A stretch of DNA of 46,275 nucleotides from Candidatus Chloroploca sp. Khr17 (GTDB taxonomy: Bacteria; Chloroflexota; Chloroflexia; Chloroflexales; Chloroflexaceae): NCBI RefSeq assembly GCF_004138165.1, contig NZ_RYFF01000042.1:1-46275 (forward strand), in the 5' to 3' direction. Below the pieces are notes generated by a model that saw nothing but the letters and a program-made list of their open reading frames with translations, did not search any database and was not told the origin of the DNA. Numbering within the stretch: the first letter of the stretch is position 1; every line of letters begins with the position of its first letter. This document shows, piece after piece, positions 1 to 7,976 of the stretch. The position numbers and the translations under genes were made by a program.

Positions 1-92
1 AGACCGACATGACGAAGCGCCCGCGCGACGGGGCGCGTCCTGATGCCACTGCGTAGTCCCTAATGTGTATCGGTCTCCAAGGTCTCATCTGC

Positions 93-122
93 TTGAAAAG
101 GATACCCAGAATACGGTACACT
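93..122 (+). promoter_or_regulatory. Putative sigma-70 promoter, possibly leaderless
   Basis: TTGAAA at 93-98 and TACACT at 117-122 are separated by 18 bases. The expected transcription start, about 7 bases downstream, falls on the ATG at 129, and no Shine-Dalgarno sequence precedes that ATG. This suggests a leaderless mRNA for the lipoprotein. It is a sequence match only. Confidence 0.4.
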
Positions 123-128
123 ATCCCT

Positions 129-1367
129 ATGAGAGCTTTTCTTGCGTTTGTCCTGCTCACACTGTTGCTGACTGGTTGTGCTCAAGCTGAGGTTCAACCC
201 TCGCCTGCACCGTCACCAACAAGTGCCGTTCGTCCAACCGACCCGGTGCCCGGGCCGCCGCCGCCCGAGGAGCCGGTTGGTACCGCGCAGTTGTTGCCGG
301 CCCCGCTCTATGTGTTGGAAAGCGGTCAGATTGCCCGTATCGAGCGCGATATGGTTACACGGGCGGTGGTGACGGCTGAACGTGTTGAGCTTCCTGGGGT
401 CGAAGCTGTTGCTGAATTTACTGTTGCGAGTGATGGCACCCTGGCGTATATTGTGGGTGATGTGACTGCCGACCGCCTAGTTTTGACCGATGGCCGCGGC
501 GAAGATCTGCGCGTCATCTATGAAGAGGTGCAGCACGAACTGAGCGACCTGCTCTTTACGCCTGATAGCAGCGCAATCATCTTCCGCCTGCTCAATAATC
601 GGCAGCCTGCCGATCCCAATATGCCGAGTGGCATCTATCGTTTGCCGCGTGAGGGTGGTTCGCTTGAACTGTTACGCCCTGATGACCCAGTTGATGATCC
701 GGTCAATCCGGCGCGTACGGTCAGTGGCTATCGTCCGGTCGCCTTTGCGCCTGATCGCACGGCGTTGCTCGTCGAGGTCTTTGCCCTCTTTTATGATGAT
801 TGTACGCTGGGCGTGATGGCTAGTGACGGCGGTGAGGTGACGCGCATCACTGTGCCTGAGGGGGTGCAGGTGCTTTGTGATGAAGCCGTCTGGACCACCG
901 CGAGTGATGCGGTGCTCTTGCTTGCTGTGCGGGTGGATGGCGACCAGGGCCAGGATGGCCCGACCCTCTGGCGTGCACAACGCGGTGATGGGGTGGCCGT
1001 GCCTTGGCTGACCCAGGCGGATATCTTTGCGCGTGCGCCGCTGAGTTTGCCTGGACAAGCTGTGCAATTTTTTCTGGCGCAGCTTCAACGTGATCTGGCC
1101 GGTTCGATTACGGGGGCGACCTTTACCCCGGTGCGGCTTGATTCCCCCGAGGCAAGCCCGACGCCGTTTGGACCTTCGTTTGCGCGTCGGCTGGATGGGG
1201 TGCTCTGGGCACCTGATGGGTCAGGTGCGCTTGTGGCGCTTGGCTCCTTTGTCGAGGGCGAGGATAACCGCCCGCTGCTGCGCTGGTTGCCGCGAGAAGG
1301 ATCGCCGGTCGATCTGCCGACGGCACGGATGTTTATCAATGGCCTTGCCTGGGCCCCAGAAGAATAG
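129..1367 (+). CDS. Secreted lipoprotein, probable β-propeller-like (hypothetical)
   Basis: A 412-residue protein begins with a lipoprotein signal peptide: MRAF, a hydrophobic stretch, then the lipobox LLTGC with the acylated Cys at residue 17. A Pro/Ser/Thr-rich linker follows to about residue 60. The rest contains repeated segments of the type 'LAPDGSAL / FTPDSSAIIF / FAPDRTALLV / WAPDGSGALV', which resemble TolB or WD40-like propeller blades. The ATG at 129 is preferred over an in-frame ATG at 63 because the signal peptide starts there and a promoter-like element ends just upstream. The stop abuts the start of hemW with no gap, so the two genes are probably co-transcribed. The function is unknown; a surface sensor or scaffold role is only a guess from the fold. 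Confidence 0.8.
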   Translation: MRAFLAFVLLTLLLTGCAQAEVQPSPAPSPTSAVRPTDPVPGPPPPEEPVGTAQLLPAPLYVLESGQIARIERDMVTRAVVTAERVELPGVEAVAEFTVASDGTLAYIVGDVTADRLVLTDGRGEDLRVIYEEVQHELSDLLFTPDSSAIIFRLLNNRQPADPNMPSGIYRLPREGGSLELLRPDDPVDDPVNPARTVSGYRPVAFAPDRTALLVEVFALFYDDCTLGVMASDGGEVTRITVPEGVQVLCDEAVWTTASDAVLLLAVRVDGDQGQDGPTLWRAQRGDGVAVPWLTQADIFARAPLSLPGQAVQFFLAQLQRDLAGSITGATFTPVRLDSPEASPTPFGPSFARRLDGVLWAPDGSGALVALGSFVEGEDNRPLLRWLPREGSPVDLPTARMFINGLAWAPEE

Positions 1368-2546
1368 ATGCAACACCTCTATCTCCATATTCCCTTTTGC
1401 CATCGTCGTTGCAGCTATTGCGATTTTAATACGTATGCCAATATGGAGCACCGGATCGAGGCCTATGTCGAGGCGCTCTGCACTGAGTTGCGGATGCGTG
1501 CCGCGCAGGATCACGTTCCGGTGCCCTGTTCGACTGAGGCGGCGGCTTTGCCACCGACCATCTTTTTTGGTGGCGGCACCCCGACGATGCTCTCGTTGGC
1601 TCAGTTTGAGCGCATCCTTGAAGCTGCGTCGGCCCTCGTGCCGCTAGAGGGGGCCGAGATTACGAGTGAGGCGAATCCGGGCACGGTGCTCGGGCGTGAC
1701 TATTTGCGCGGGTTGCGCAGCCTCGGGGTCAACCGGCTCAGCATGGGCGTGCAGAGCCTGCACGATCCGACGCTGCGGGTGCTCGGGCGGATTCATACAG
1801 CAGTCGAGGCGCGGCAAAGCTTTGAAGAGGCGCGGGAGGCTGGCTTCACTAATCTGAATCTCGATTTCATCTTTGGTCTGCCAGGGCAAGATCTGGTGCA
1901 ATGGGAAGCGACGCTCGCTGCGCTTACCACCTGGGGTGCCGAGCACTTCTCGCTCTACTCACTGATCCTTGAAGAGCAGACGCCGCTCTTTGCGCAAGTC
2001 ACGGCCGGCAATGTGGTGGTGCCTGACGACGATGCGGCCGCCGCGATGTATGAAGCGGCGATGACGCAATTTGCTGCGGCGGGCTATCAGCAGTACGAGA
2101 TTAGCAACTGGGCACGCATCACACCCGAGGATGGCCGCTTGCCCCGGTATGCCTGTGACCACAACCTGGCTTACTGGCTCAACAGCGACTATCTTGCGGT
2201 GGGTGCCGGTGCGCATGGACATCTCTATCCCCGGCGGTATGCCAACATCCTTGGCATTGATGCCTATATCAAGGCGGTTGTGCAGGGCACCTTGCCTGTG
2301 GCGACGGTGACAGCATTGACGCCTGAAGATCTGCGGGCCGAAACAGTGATGATGAATTTGCGTCTGAACCAGGGGATCAGCCAGGCGCATTTTATGGCTC
2401 GGTGCGGCCTTACGCTTGACGAGGCTTACGGCCCCACCATTGCGCACCTGATCGATCTGGGCGTGCTCGAACGCCACACTGATCGGATCAGACTCACGGC
2501 CCGCGGGCGCATGGTCGGCAACCAGGTCTTTGCCAAGTTTGTATGA
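1368..2546 (+). CDS. hemW: Radical SAM heme chaperone HemW (coproporphyrinogen III oxidase-like)
   Basis: A 392-residue cytoplasmic radical SAM enzyme. The [4Fe-4S] motif CHRRCSYCDF lies near residues 11-20, in the CxxxCxxC spacing. GGGTPT near residue 67 is the SAM-binding motif, and MGVQS and LDFIFGLPGQ follow as in the HemN/HemW family. The segment HNLAYW near residue 265 is typical of HemW. HemW binds heme and delivers it to target proteins, whereas true HemN oxidases oxidise coproporphyrinogen. The two are hard to separate by eye, but the CxxxCxxC-DF form without an extra downstream Cys, and the length near 390, favour HemW. Translation starts directly after the stop of the lipoprotein gene, with only a weak AGAAGA ribosome-binding site. 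Confidence 0.9.
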   Translation: MQHLYLHIPFCHRRCSYCDFNTYANMEHRIEAYVEALCTELRMRAAQDHVPVPCSTEAAALPPTIFFGGGTPTMLSLAQFERILEAASALVPLEGAEITSEANPGTVLGRDYLRGLRSLGVNRLSMGVQSLHDPTLRVLGRIHTAVEARQSFEEAREAGFTNLNLDFIFGLPGQDLVQWEATLAALTTWGAEHFSLYSLILEEQTPLFAQVTAGNVVVPDDDAAAAMYEAAMTQFAAAGYQQYEISNWARITPEDGRLPRYACDHNLAYWLNSDYLAVGAGAHGHLYPRRYANILGIDAYIKAVVQGTLPVATVTALTPEDLRAETVMMNLRLNQGISQAHFMARCGLTLDEAYGPTIAHLIDLGVLERHTDRIRLTARGRMVGNQVFAKFV

Positions 2547-2557
2547 ACTGCCCCACG

Positions 2558-2586
2558 TTGCAAATCTGCGATCCTTGTGCTAGACT
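2558..2586 (+). promoter_or_regulatory. Promoter of tRNA-Arg
   Basis: TTGCAA (2558-2563) and TAGACT (2581-2586) are spaced by exactly 17 bases. The -10 box ends 11 bases before the first tRNA base. The same TTGC-type -35 with 17-base spacing precedes the tRNA-Trp cluster and tRNA-Leu in this window. Confidence 0.6.
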
Positions 2587-2597
2587 ACACGCGGCGG

Positions 2598-2673
2598 GGG
2601 CCGGTAGCTCAGGGGATAGAGCTGCAGTCTTCGGAACTGCGAGTCGGGGGTTCGAATCCCTCCCGGCCCGCCA
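2598..2673 (+). tRNA. tRNA-Arg (anticodon TCG)
   Basis: A complete cloverleaf can be drawn: acceptor GGGCCGG pairs with CCGGCCC, the D stem is GCTC/GAGC, the anticodon stem GCAGT/ACTGC encloses the loop CTTCGGA (anticodon TCG at 2631-2633), and the T arm contains TTCGAAT. The CCA end is encoded. The anticodon reads CGA arginine codons. Confidence 0.95.
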
Positions 2674-2689
2674 TCACCTCTTTTTGTAG

Positions 2690-2747
2690 AGACCTCACAG
2701 GTCTTGATGATGCCGTCCCAATGCGGACGAGCAGACCTGTGAGGTCT
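2690..2747. repeat. Inverted repeat, CACAGGTCT family
   Basis: AGACCTCACAGGTCT (2690-2704) is matched by AGACCTGTGAGGTCT (2733-2747), giving perfect 15-base arms around a 28-base loop. Each arm is itself nearly palindromic. Related copies occur at 3011-3039 and 23191-23211. Confidence 0.7.
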
Positions 2748-2867
2748 TCTTGGCAAGGTAGTGGCCCTAAAACCTCACAGGCGTCAAAGGGGGGCACCAG
2801 AGGGCGTCAAACCGCCCTGATGCCCGGGAGGGCGTCTGAATGACGGGCAGTTTCATCGCGCCATAGG

Positions 2868-2940
2868 AAACCTGCCAGGTGTGCGCCGGGACACCGCTCC
2901 GTTCCCCCAAGGAGTGCGGCGGCGCACACCTGGCAGGTTT
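2868..2940. repeat. Long hairpin repeat, CCTGCCAGGTGTGCG family, copy 1
   Basis: Perfect 21-base arms at 2868-2888 and 2920-2940 enclose a 31-base loop. The core is CCTGCCAGGTGTGCGCCG. A second copy with the same arms and an inverted loop core (GGACACCGCTCCG) is at 25199-25271, so this is a dispersed element. Confidence 0.75.
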
Positions 2941-3010
2941 GATGGGTTGGCCGCCGCCATGTGGCAATTGCAGGGGAACGCCCGTGACCGAGCAGGTGAA
3001 ACCCTTTGCC

Positions 3011-3039
3011 ACCTCACAGGTCGCCAAGACCTGTGAGGT
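3011..3039. repeat. Short hairpin, CACAGGTCT family
   Basis: ACCTCACAGGTC (3011-3022) and GACCTGTGAGGT (3028-3039) form a perfect 12-bp stem with the five-base loop GCCAA. It belongs to the same repeat family as 2690-2747. Confidence 0.65.
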
Positions 3040-3093
3040 CTGACTCAACTGGCCGACCGCCCATGTGATGCTCAGGGTGACAAGGCGGCCTAC

Positions 3094-4293
3094 TCAATGG
3101 CGGCTCTTGCTAATCCGCATACACGACCCGCTCTTCCCTCCCTCTTTGATACACTCAAGCAGAATCTGCTGCGTTGCTTGTGCCGTTGCTTGCCAGGTGA
3201 AGGTGGCAGCGCGGGCAAACCCACGTTCGCGCAGGCTCGCCCGTAGTGCGGAATCCTGCACAAGTTGGACGATACCTGCGGCCATTGCTTCGGTCGCGGT
3301 CGGATCGACCAAGAGCGCGCCATCGCCAGCGACTTCGGGCAGGGCGCTGCTGGTGGAGGTGAGCACCGGCGCCCCGCAGGCCATCGCTTCGAGCACGGGC
3401 ATGCCAAAGCCTTCGTAGAGCGAGGGGAAGAGAAAGGCCGTGGCCCCGGTCAAGAGGGCGTTCAGGTCGCCGTCGGGTACGTAGCCAGGGAAGCGTACCA
3501 ACTCGCCGAGATCGAGTTCAGTGACGCGCCGTTCGATCGCCTCGCTGAGCCAACCGCGCTGCCCGGCAAGCACGAGCAGCGGCGGGCCACTCACGCCTGG
3601 CTGGGCAAGGTGCGGCAAGGCGCGGGCAAAGGCATCGAGCAGGCGTACGAGATTTTTGCGGGGCTGAATGGTGCCGAGATAGAGCAGGTAGGGCCGGATC
3701 TGGTGTGTGCCCGGCACCAGCAAATTGTATCGCGCACATGTCGCCGCCACTTGCGCCGGATCGTCAACCGGCTGAAACGCTTTGCTCAAGCCGTGAGGCA
3801 CCACATGGATGCGCGACGGATCGGCCCCATAGGTGCGCACCAGATCGGCCCTGGTCGCCTGCGAGATCGCGATCACCTGCCGGGCCGCCCGCAGACTCCA
3901 GCGCGTCGTCAGAGCGAGTTCGAGTCGTCGTCGTGCCGTATGTGCCTCGGGGAAGGCGAGGTAGCCAAGGTCGTGGATCGTCACGACGCTCGGGCGGGCG
4001 GCGACGAGCGGCACCACATGGGCGGGCACAAAGAGCACATCGGGTTGCTTGATGAGCGTCGTCGGCCCGAGCCGGGCATGGGTCCAGAGCCGTCGCAAGG
4101 GAATATCCCGTAGGCCAAAATTAGCCCCGAGCGGAGGCAGGTCGACTGGAATGCCATTGGTGTAGAGCAGATAGTGATGCCACTGGTCAAGCTGCGCCAG
4201 GGCCGCGATGACCTCATAGCTATAACGCTCGGTACCTGTGCGATGAGTCGCACTAAGCCGACTGGCATCAACGGCAATGGTTGGCACCTTCAT
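3094..4293 (-). CDS. Glycosyltransferase family 4 (GT-B fold)
   Basis: A 399-residue predicted GT-B glycosyltransferase. The N-terminal domain begins MKVPTIAVDASRL and has the donor/acceptor cleft feature THRTGTERYSYE. The C-terminal domain carries the family 4 signature EGFGMPVLEAMACG (an E-x7-E type motif) and GTIQPRKNLVRLLDAF. It probably transfers a nucleotide-activated sugar to a lipid or polysaccharide at the cytoplasmic face; donor and acceptor cannot be read. The start at 4293 is chosen because its ATG overlaps the TGA of the upstream gene in an ATGA junction, a clear sign of translational coupling. An upstream in-frame ATG at 4311 would lie inside that gene. It is likely the last gene of a murA-unknown-glycosyltransferase set, consistent with a cell-envelope role. 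Confidence 0.88.
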   Translation of the reverse strand: MKVPTIAVDASRLSATHRTGTERYSYEVIAALAQLDQWHHYLLYTNGIPVDLPPLGANFGLRDIPLRRLWTHARLGPTTLIKQPDVLFVPAHVVPLVAARPSVVTIHDLGYLAFPEAHTARRRLELALTTRWSLRAARQVIAISQATRADLVRTYGADPSRIHVVPHGLSKAFQPVDDPAQVAATCARYNLLVPGTHQIRPYLLYLGTIQPRKNLVRLLDAFARALPHLAQPGVSGPPLLVLAGQRGWLSEAIERRVTELDLGELVRFPGYVPDGDLNALLTGATAFLFPSLYEGFGMPVLEAMACGAPVLTSTSSALPEVAGDGALLVDPTATEAMAAGIVQLVQDSALRASLRERGFARAATFTWQATAQATQQILLECIKEGGKSGSCMRISKSRH

Positions 4294-4697
4294 TGAGCAA
4301 AAGCTTCCCATCCGCGTTGCAGAACTTCGGCAGACGGATCAGGCTGCGCCGGGTCGAGCCCGAGGCCGCTGATGAGTTGGGCAACCAGCGTCTCTTGCGC
4401 CCCGTTGGCCTGAGCCGCCTGGCGCAACGCTGCGGCGACGAGGTGTTTTTGATGGAGACTCAGCAGTTGGCGGGCCTCAGCGAGAAACTGCGTGCAACTG
4501 ACCTCGCCGAGATAATGCTCGACGCGATCGCGCAACTCACGATCAGACGCCAGACCCTTGGGCCAGAACGGGGCGACCTGCCCGTTGACATAAACACTGC
4601 GTGCCCCGGCGAGATGACCGAGCGCCGTCACCAACGCTGCTGCCGGAGAGAGACGCCCCGGTGGATAGATGGCGTCAAGTTCGGTCCATGAACCCAT
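4290..4697 (-). CDS. Hypothetical α-helical protein, coupled to the glycosyltransferase
   Basis: A 135-residue protein starting MGSWTELDAIYPPGRLSP. I do not recognise a family. It has no signal peptide or membrane segment and appears mostly helical (for example TQFLAEARQLLSLHQKHLVAAALRQ, shown here only in part: LLSLHQKHLVAAALRQ). The start at 4697 follows AAAGGAGA, a good ribosome-binding site. An upstream ATG at 4784 lies inside a hairpin and is less likely. Its stop overlaps the glycosyltransferase start by four bases, so the two proteins may be made in fixed ratio and work together. Confidence 0.72.
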   Translation of the reverse strand: MGSWTELDAIYPPGRLSPAAALVTALGHLAGARSVYVNGQVAPFWPKGLASDRELRDRVEHYLGEVSCTQFLAEARQLLSLHQKHLVAAALRQAAQANGAQETLVAQLISGLGLDPAQPDPSAEVLQRGWEAFAQ

Positions 4698-4738
4698 AGT
4701 TTCTCCTTTGAGCGCGACACTACATAAAAACCTATGTA

Positions 4739-4785
4739 GATGCTGGCGAAAACGAGCAGCGCAGCGGCTCGTTTTCGCCAGCATC
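4739..4785 (-). terminator. Perfect 19-bp hairpin after murA, no U-tract
   Basis: Arms at 4739-4757 and 4767-4785 (core GCTGGCGAAAACGAGC) are perfectly complementary around a nine-base loop. It starts 6 bases past the murA stop. No run of T follows on either strand, so if it ends or attenuates transcription it is not a classic intrinsic terminator. Confidence 0.55.
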
Positions 4786-4791
4786 CATCAA

Positions 4792-6117
4792 CTACCGTAA
4801 CACCCGTTCGATATGGAGATTCATCTGGGCGAGGCGCGGGACAACATCACCGTAGCCTCGTTCGAGCAAGTGAATACCACGAATATACGAAGTGCCACGT
4901 GCAATCGCCGCAGCAATGATATAGGCCAACCCGGCGCGGAGATCGGGGATGGTAATCATTGTTTCGTCTGAAGCGAGGGGTGTTGGCCCGACGATAATCG
5001 CGCTATGTTCGTGGTTCTGATTGCTAAAACGGCAGGCCAACCCACCCAGACAGTGGGTAGTTAGCTGGGTATTAGCCCCCAGTTCGTTCAACGCCTTGAG
5101 GTAGCCAAAGCGATTCTCGTAGACAGTCTCGTGGATGATCGAAATACCGTGCGCCTGGGTAAGCATGATCGCAAAAGGCTGTTGCCAATCGGTCGAAAAC
5201 CCAGGGTAGACATCAGTTTCAACCACGGTGGGCGTCAAGGCCCGGCGACGAAAGAAGCGCACCTTGCGCGGTTCGAGCAATTCAAAGCCGCCTCCAACCT
5301 GCTGAAAATGGGCCAGGAAATTGCCCAGATGGTTCGGATCAATGCCACTCACTGTAATATCGCCGTCCGACGCGCCGGCGAGGCAAGCCCACGAGGCGGC
5401 CTCGATCCGGTCGCCGAGGATCGCCATGCGGGTACCAAGCAACTGCGGCACCCCCTCGATCACGATCTCGCGCCCAGCGGAGGTGAAGATGACCGCCCCC
5501 ATTGAACGCAGCATCGTAATCAACTCGATAATCTCGGGTTCAATCGCGGCATTAGCAATCAGGCTGCGCCCCTCGGCCATCACACCGAGGAAAAGACAGG
5601 TCTCGGTGGCACCGACACTTGGGTAGGGCAGACGGATCTGGGTGCCGCGGAGACGCCCGTGGCGACGGGCCACATACCCTTCTTTCGTAGTTGTCACGGT
5701 GCCGCCAAAGTGTTCGATTGCCATCAGGTGAAAATCAACCGGGCGTTCCCCGATTCGGCAGCCACCGACAACCGGCACCGCGACCTCGTCAAAACGGTGC
5801 AACAGCGCACCGAGCAACAGGATCGGAATCCGATTGCTACCCGAGTCGGGAATCGGCACCTGTGACGACGTCATGCCAGTCGGATCAATCGTCAACGTCG
5901 TGCCATCGGCGTGAATCTTCGCGCCAATCGCTTCAAGCATACTGTGGGTAATCACCACATCACCAATCGGTGGACAATTCAAGAGTTGGGTTGGGGTATC
6001 AGCCAGCAGCGCGGCCACCATCGCCTTGGTCGCAAAATTCTTGGCCCCAAGCGCCGTCAGATGGCCCACGACCGGCTCGCCACCACGGATGCGATAGACA
6101 AACTCATCACCAGCCAT
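4792..6117 (-). CDS. murA: UDP-N-acetylglucosamine 1-carboxyvinyltransferase (MurA family)
   Basis: A 441-residue EPT-fold enzyme that would transfer enolpyruvate from PEP to UDP-GlcNAc, the first committed step of peptidoglycan synthesis. Family marks: GAKN near the N terminus (K/N that bind substrate), an Arg in SNRIPILLLGALL, the loop GGCRIGERPVD with the catalytic Cys near residue 120 that fosfomycin alkylates in the family, the GFSTDWQ segment with the catalytic Asp, and PDLRAG and ERGYG near the C terminus. The start at 6117 follows GAGGAG at a nine-base spacing. Several positions after GAKN (NFATKAMVAALL) differ from common MurA, so it may be a divergent paralogue. A promoter-like element lies just upstream, and a hairpin follows the stop. 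Confidence 0.87.
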   Translation of the reverse strand: MAGDEFVYRIRGGEPVVGHLTALGAKNFATKAMVAALLADTPTQLLNCPPIGDVVITHSMLEAIGAKIHADGTTLTIDPTGMTSSQVPIPDSGSNRIPILLLGALLHRFDEVAVPVVGGCRIGERPVDFHLMAIEHFGGTVTTTKEGYVARRHGRLRGTQIRLPYPSVGATETCLFLGVMAEGRSLIANAAIEPEIIELITMLRSMGAVIFTSAGREIVIEGVPQLLGTRMAILGDRIEAASWACLAGASDGDITVSGIDPNHLGNFLAHFQQVGGGFELLEPRKVRFFRRRALTPTVVETDVYPGFSTDWQQPFAIMLTQAHGISIIHETVYENRFGYLKALNELGANTQLTTHCLGGLACRFSNQNHEHSAIIVGPTPLASDETMITIPDLRAGLAYIIAAAIARGTSYIRGIHLLERGYGDVVPRLAQMNLHIERVLR

Positions 6118-6168
6118 ATGGTGTATCTCCTCATATGCAGGCTCGCAACATAGCCTGTCATACCTCTG

Positions 6169-6196
6169 ATCATACACCATTTTGCGCTGAGAACAA
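6169..6196 (-). promoter_or_regulatory. Putative murA promoter
   Basis: On the minus strand, TTGTTC (6191-6196) and TATGAT (6169-6174) are spaced by 16 bases, with TGGTG just before the -10 box. The start codon is about 50 bases downstream. Sequence match only. Confidence 0.5.
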
Positions 6197-6229
6197 CTGG
6201 TATGCAGTCGCTTAACAGGGCAATTGCAA

Positions 6230-6445
6230 CGTCCACCTGACCGGAGCACCGTCGGGCTGAAGCCCTCGGCGACGGGTCGCGAAGGCCGCCTGCGCGGCCT
6301 CATCCAGCCCACGCAGGCGGGCTTGGCACGGAGTAGCCGAGCCGTTGACGGCGACGGTGACCCCGGAGAGCTGACGTTGCATCAGCCCTGAGTCGCCTAA
6401 AGCCTACGCCGTTGGCGTTGGGCGACCGCAAGACCGCCCCCATCA
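6230..6445. repeat. Non-coding repeat-rich interval between murA and the dehydrogenase
   Basis: No gene is seen. GTCGGGCTGAAGCCCTCGGC followed by a CGCCTGCGCGGC palindrome is a diverged, reverse-oriented relative of the interior of the MITE-like element at 36865-37032. Near 6392-6432, GTCGCC and GGGCGAC flank CTACGCCGTTGGCGTTG and can form a hairpin downstream of the murA promoter region. Confidence 0.45.
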
Positions 6446-6460
6446 GCAAGTCCTTTTTGC

Positions 6461-7555
6461 TCAATAATAGGGCAACTGTTCATCAAAGCAGGTTCCCTGG
6501 TTGCGATGCCAGGCTACGACATGTTTGATGGCTTCGAACGCCTTGGTTCTGGCAGCACGATCTGAATTGAAGCCCTGGTGAGGTTGCACATAGATGTTGG
6601 CACTGCGATCGAGCGCCTTGCGTACCATATGGCGGGCCGCCGCATGATCATCGCTAGCGATGTGATCGCCACTCACAACGGTCGCAAATTCTGCCTCTGA
6701 CGAAAAGACATCGAGCCCCAGGCCCATGATCTTTCCTGCACGATAGAGATCCCACAGGCCTGCCTCGGGCGCAATTTCGCCTCGGGTCACATTGATCAAG
6801 ATGAGTCCATCACGCGCCTTGGAGAGATAGTCCTTGGAGAAATAGCCAACATTATAAAAAGGACTCGCCTGGTTTCTGGTGAGGTTCATCGCATTCACGA
6901 TGATATCGCTCGACATGATTGCTTCGTCCTTGGAAACAAACGTGAAACCCTTACCGTACACGGTTTTTAGGGTAGTTTGGCGGAGATCAACGCCCTGAAC
7001 CGACAAGCCATTGGCGGCGGCCAGTTCATAGACGCGCTTGCCGATCTTGCCAACACCATAGACCGTCAGTATTTTGTGTGGGCCTAGCTCGACGAACGCA
7101 CGTGAACGCTTGCGGTCGAAGGTCGCCGTCTGATGCATATAATGGTTGAGTTCGCCTGCTGCAGCGTAGAGCAATTTCATGACGGTTTGGGCAACCGCCG
7201 TGACACAGTACTCGCGGAGGGAGGCGAGATTGACCGTCGCAGCCAGATGTTCGAGGTGATCATAGCCTGCACTTCGCGTAATCACGCTCTTCTTGGTGCC
7301 TGCCAGATAGTTTGCGGGCAGAACCGAGTGGGTTTTGAGCGTGATGAGCCTGGGAAGCCGTGTTTCAGGATGCTCTTCCAGGTAGTCTTGCACCGTGCGT
7401 GGCGTCATCAAAGAGGTGTGCGTGGGTGGAAGTTCGCCACGTTCCATTGCCACGAGGGTCGCTTCCCTCAAATGATCGGCCTCGGGGCCAAGCGCCTCGA
7501 AGTGGATCAGGTCATAGTCAGTTGCTCGGGCATCATGTTCCTGGAATACGCTCAT
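6461..7555 (-). CDS. D-isomer-specific 2-hydroxyacid dehydrogenase family, NAD-binding
   Basis: A 364-residue protein of the D-2-hydroxyacid dehydrogenase family, which interconverts 2-keto and D-2-hydroxy acids with NAD(P)H. The Rossmann motif VYGVGKIG lies near residue 170. The catalytic set is visible: Arg in NVTRGEI, Glu in DVFSSEAEF, and His in VQPHQGFNSD near the C terminus, an Arg/Glu/His arrangement as in D-lactate and formate dehydrogenases. The Asp after VQG (GVD) suggests NAD preference. The start at 7555 is chosen because GAGGTG precedes it at suitable spacing; an extension to 7669 has no family sequence. The substrate cannot be told. The gene stands alone with no operon partner. 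Confidence 0.85.
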   Translation of the reverse strand: MSVFQEHDARATDYDLIHFEALGPEADHLREATLVAMERGELPPTHTSLMTPRTVQDYLEEHPETRLPRLITLKTHSVLPANYLAGTKKSVITRSAGYDHLEHLAATVNLASLREYCVTAVAQTVMKLLYAAAGELNHYMHQTATFDRKRSRAFVELGPHKILTVYGVGKIGKRVYELAAANGLSVQGVDLRQTTLKTVYGKGFTFVSKDEAIMSSDIIVNAMNLTRNQASPFYNVGYFSKDYLSKARDGLILINVTRGEIAPEAGLWDLYRAGKIMGLGLDVFSSEAEFATVVSGDHIASDDHAAARHMVRKALDRSANIYVQPHQGFNSDRAARTKAFEAIKHVVAWHRNQGTCFDEQLPYY

Positions 7556-7753
7556 AAGCACCTCATCAAAGCATAGCTTGGCCGTGCGTCTGGGAGTTGG
7601 TTGGCTCCTTACGCCATCAGACACCTTTTTCCACGCTGGTATAGTAGCGGTTTGCTTTGTCCCACGCAAGCGATGCCATCCCCCTGGCTAGGGCGCTTGC
7701 AGCTTCCGTGTATGTACCCGCCAGGGCCCCCGCCAGGGCACCCCGCCAGGGGT

Positions 7754-7813
7754 GGGCCCCCGCGAGGGGTGCCCCTACAGGGCCGAGCGTACGGGCACCC
7801 CTCGCGGGGGCCC
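7754..7813. repeat. G+C-rich inverted repeat upstream of the tRNA cluster
   Basis: Perfect 21-base arms (7754-7774 and 7793-7813, core CCCCCGCGAGGGGTGCCC) surround an 18-base spacer. Shorter CGCCAGG/CCTGGCG arms lie outside. The 320-base gap between the dehydrogenase start and tRNA-Trp otherwise shows only the tRNA promoter. Confidence 0.65.
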
Positions 7814-7834
7814 CTGGCGTGGCTGAACGGACGG

Positions 7835-7863
7835 TTGCAAAGCCAGACAGAGTGTGGTATTAT
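7835..7863 (+). promoter_or_regulatory. Promoter of the tRNA-Trp/Ser/Ser cluster
   Basis: TTGCAA (7835-7840) and TATTAT (7858-7863) have 17-base spacing and an extended TGG before the -10 box. tRNA-Trp begins 13 bases downstream of the -10 box. The three tRNAs run head to tail to a strong terminator and are probably one transcript. Confidence 0.65.
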
Positions 7864-7876
7864 CTCGCTTGTGCGA

Positions 7877-7952
7877 AGGCGGGTAGCTCAATTGGCAGAG
7901 CAGCGGCCTCCAAATCCGCAGGTTGCAGGTTCGATTCCTGTCCCGCCTGCCA
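7877..7952 (+). tRNA. tRNA-Trp (anticodon CCA)
   Basis: Acceptor AGGCGGG pairs with CCCGCCT; the D stem is GCTC/GAGC; the loop CTCCAAA carries anticodon CCA; T stem GCAGG/CCTGT. The CCA end is encoded. The last anticodon-stem pair (position 31-39) is a C·T mismatch. Confidence 0.94.
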
Positions 7953-7976
7953 GATCTTCTGCCGGACAAAACCAGT

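Larger units (their letters stand above)
2674..3093. other. Non-coding interval packed with inverted repeats
   Basis: No convincing gene lies between tRNA-Arg and the end of the convergent glycosyltransferase gene. The interval holds three separate inverted-repeat elements, listed individually, of kinds that recur near 23.2 and 25.2 kb. A stretch GAGCAGGTGAAACCCTTTG near 2995 is echoed at about 25273-25290. Confidence 0.6.

Noticed and set aside
672-1088. Long open frames on the strand opposite the lipoprotein gene
   Set aside because: They are shadows of the coding strand, with Arg/His-rich composition and no domain or ribosome-binding site.
2690-3039. A CRISPR array near the tRNA-Arg gene
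   Set aside because: The repeats are palindromic, unequal in spacing and of different families, without constant spacers.
3265-4113. A 282-residue open frame on the plus strand
   Set aside because: It lies antisense to the glycosyltransferase gene and has no family sequence; the minus-strand protein has clear motifs.
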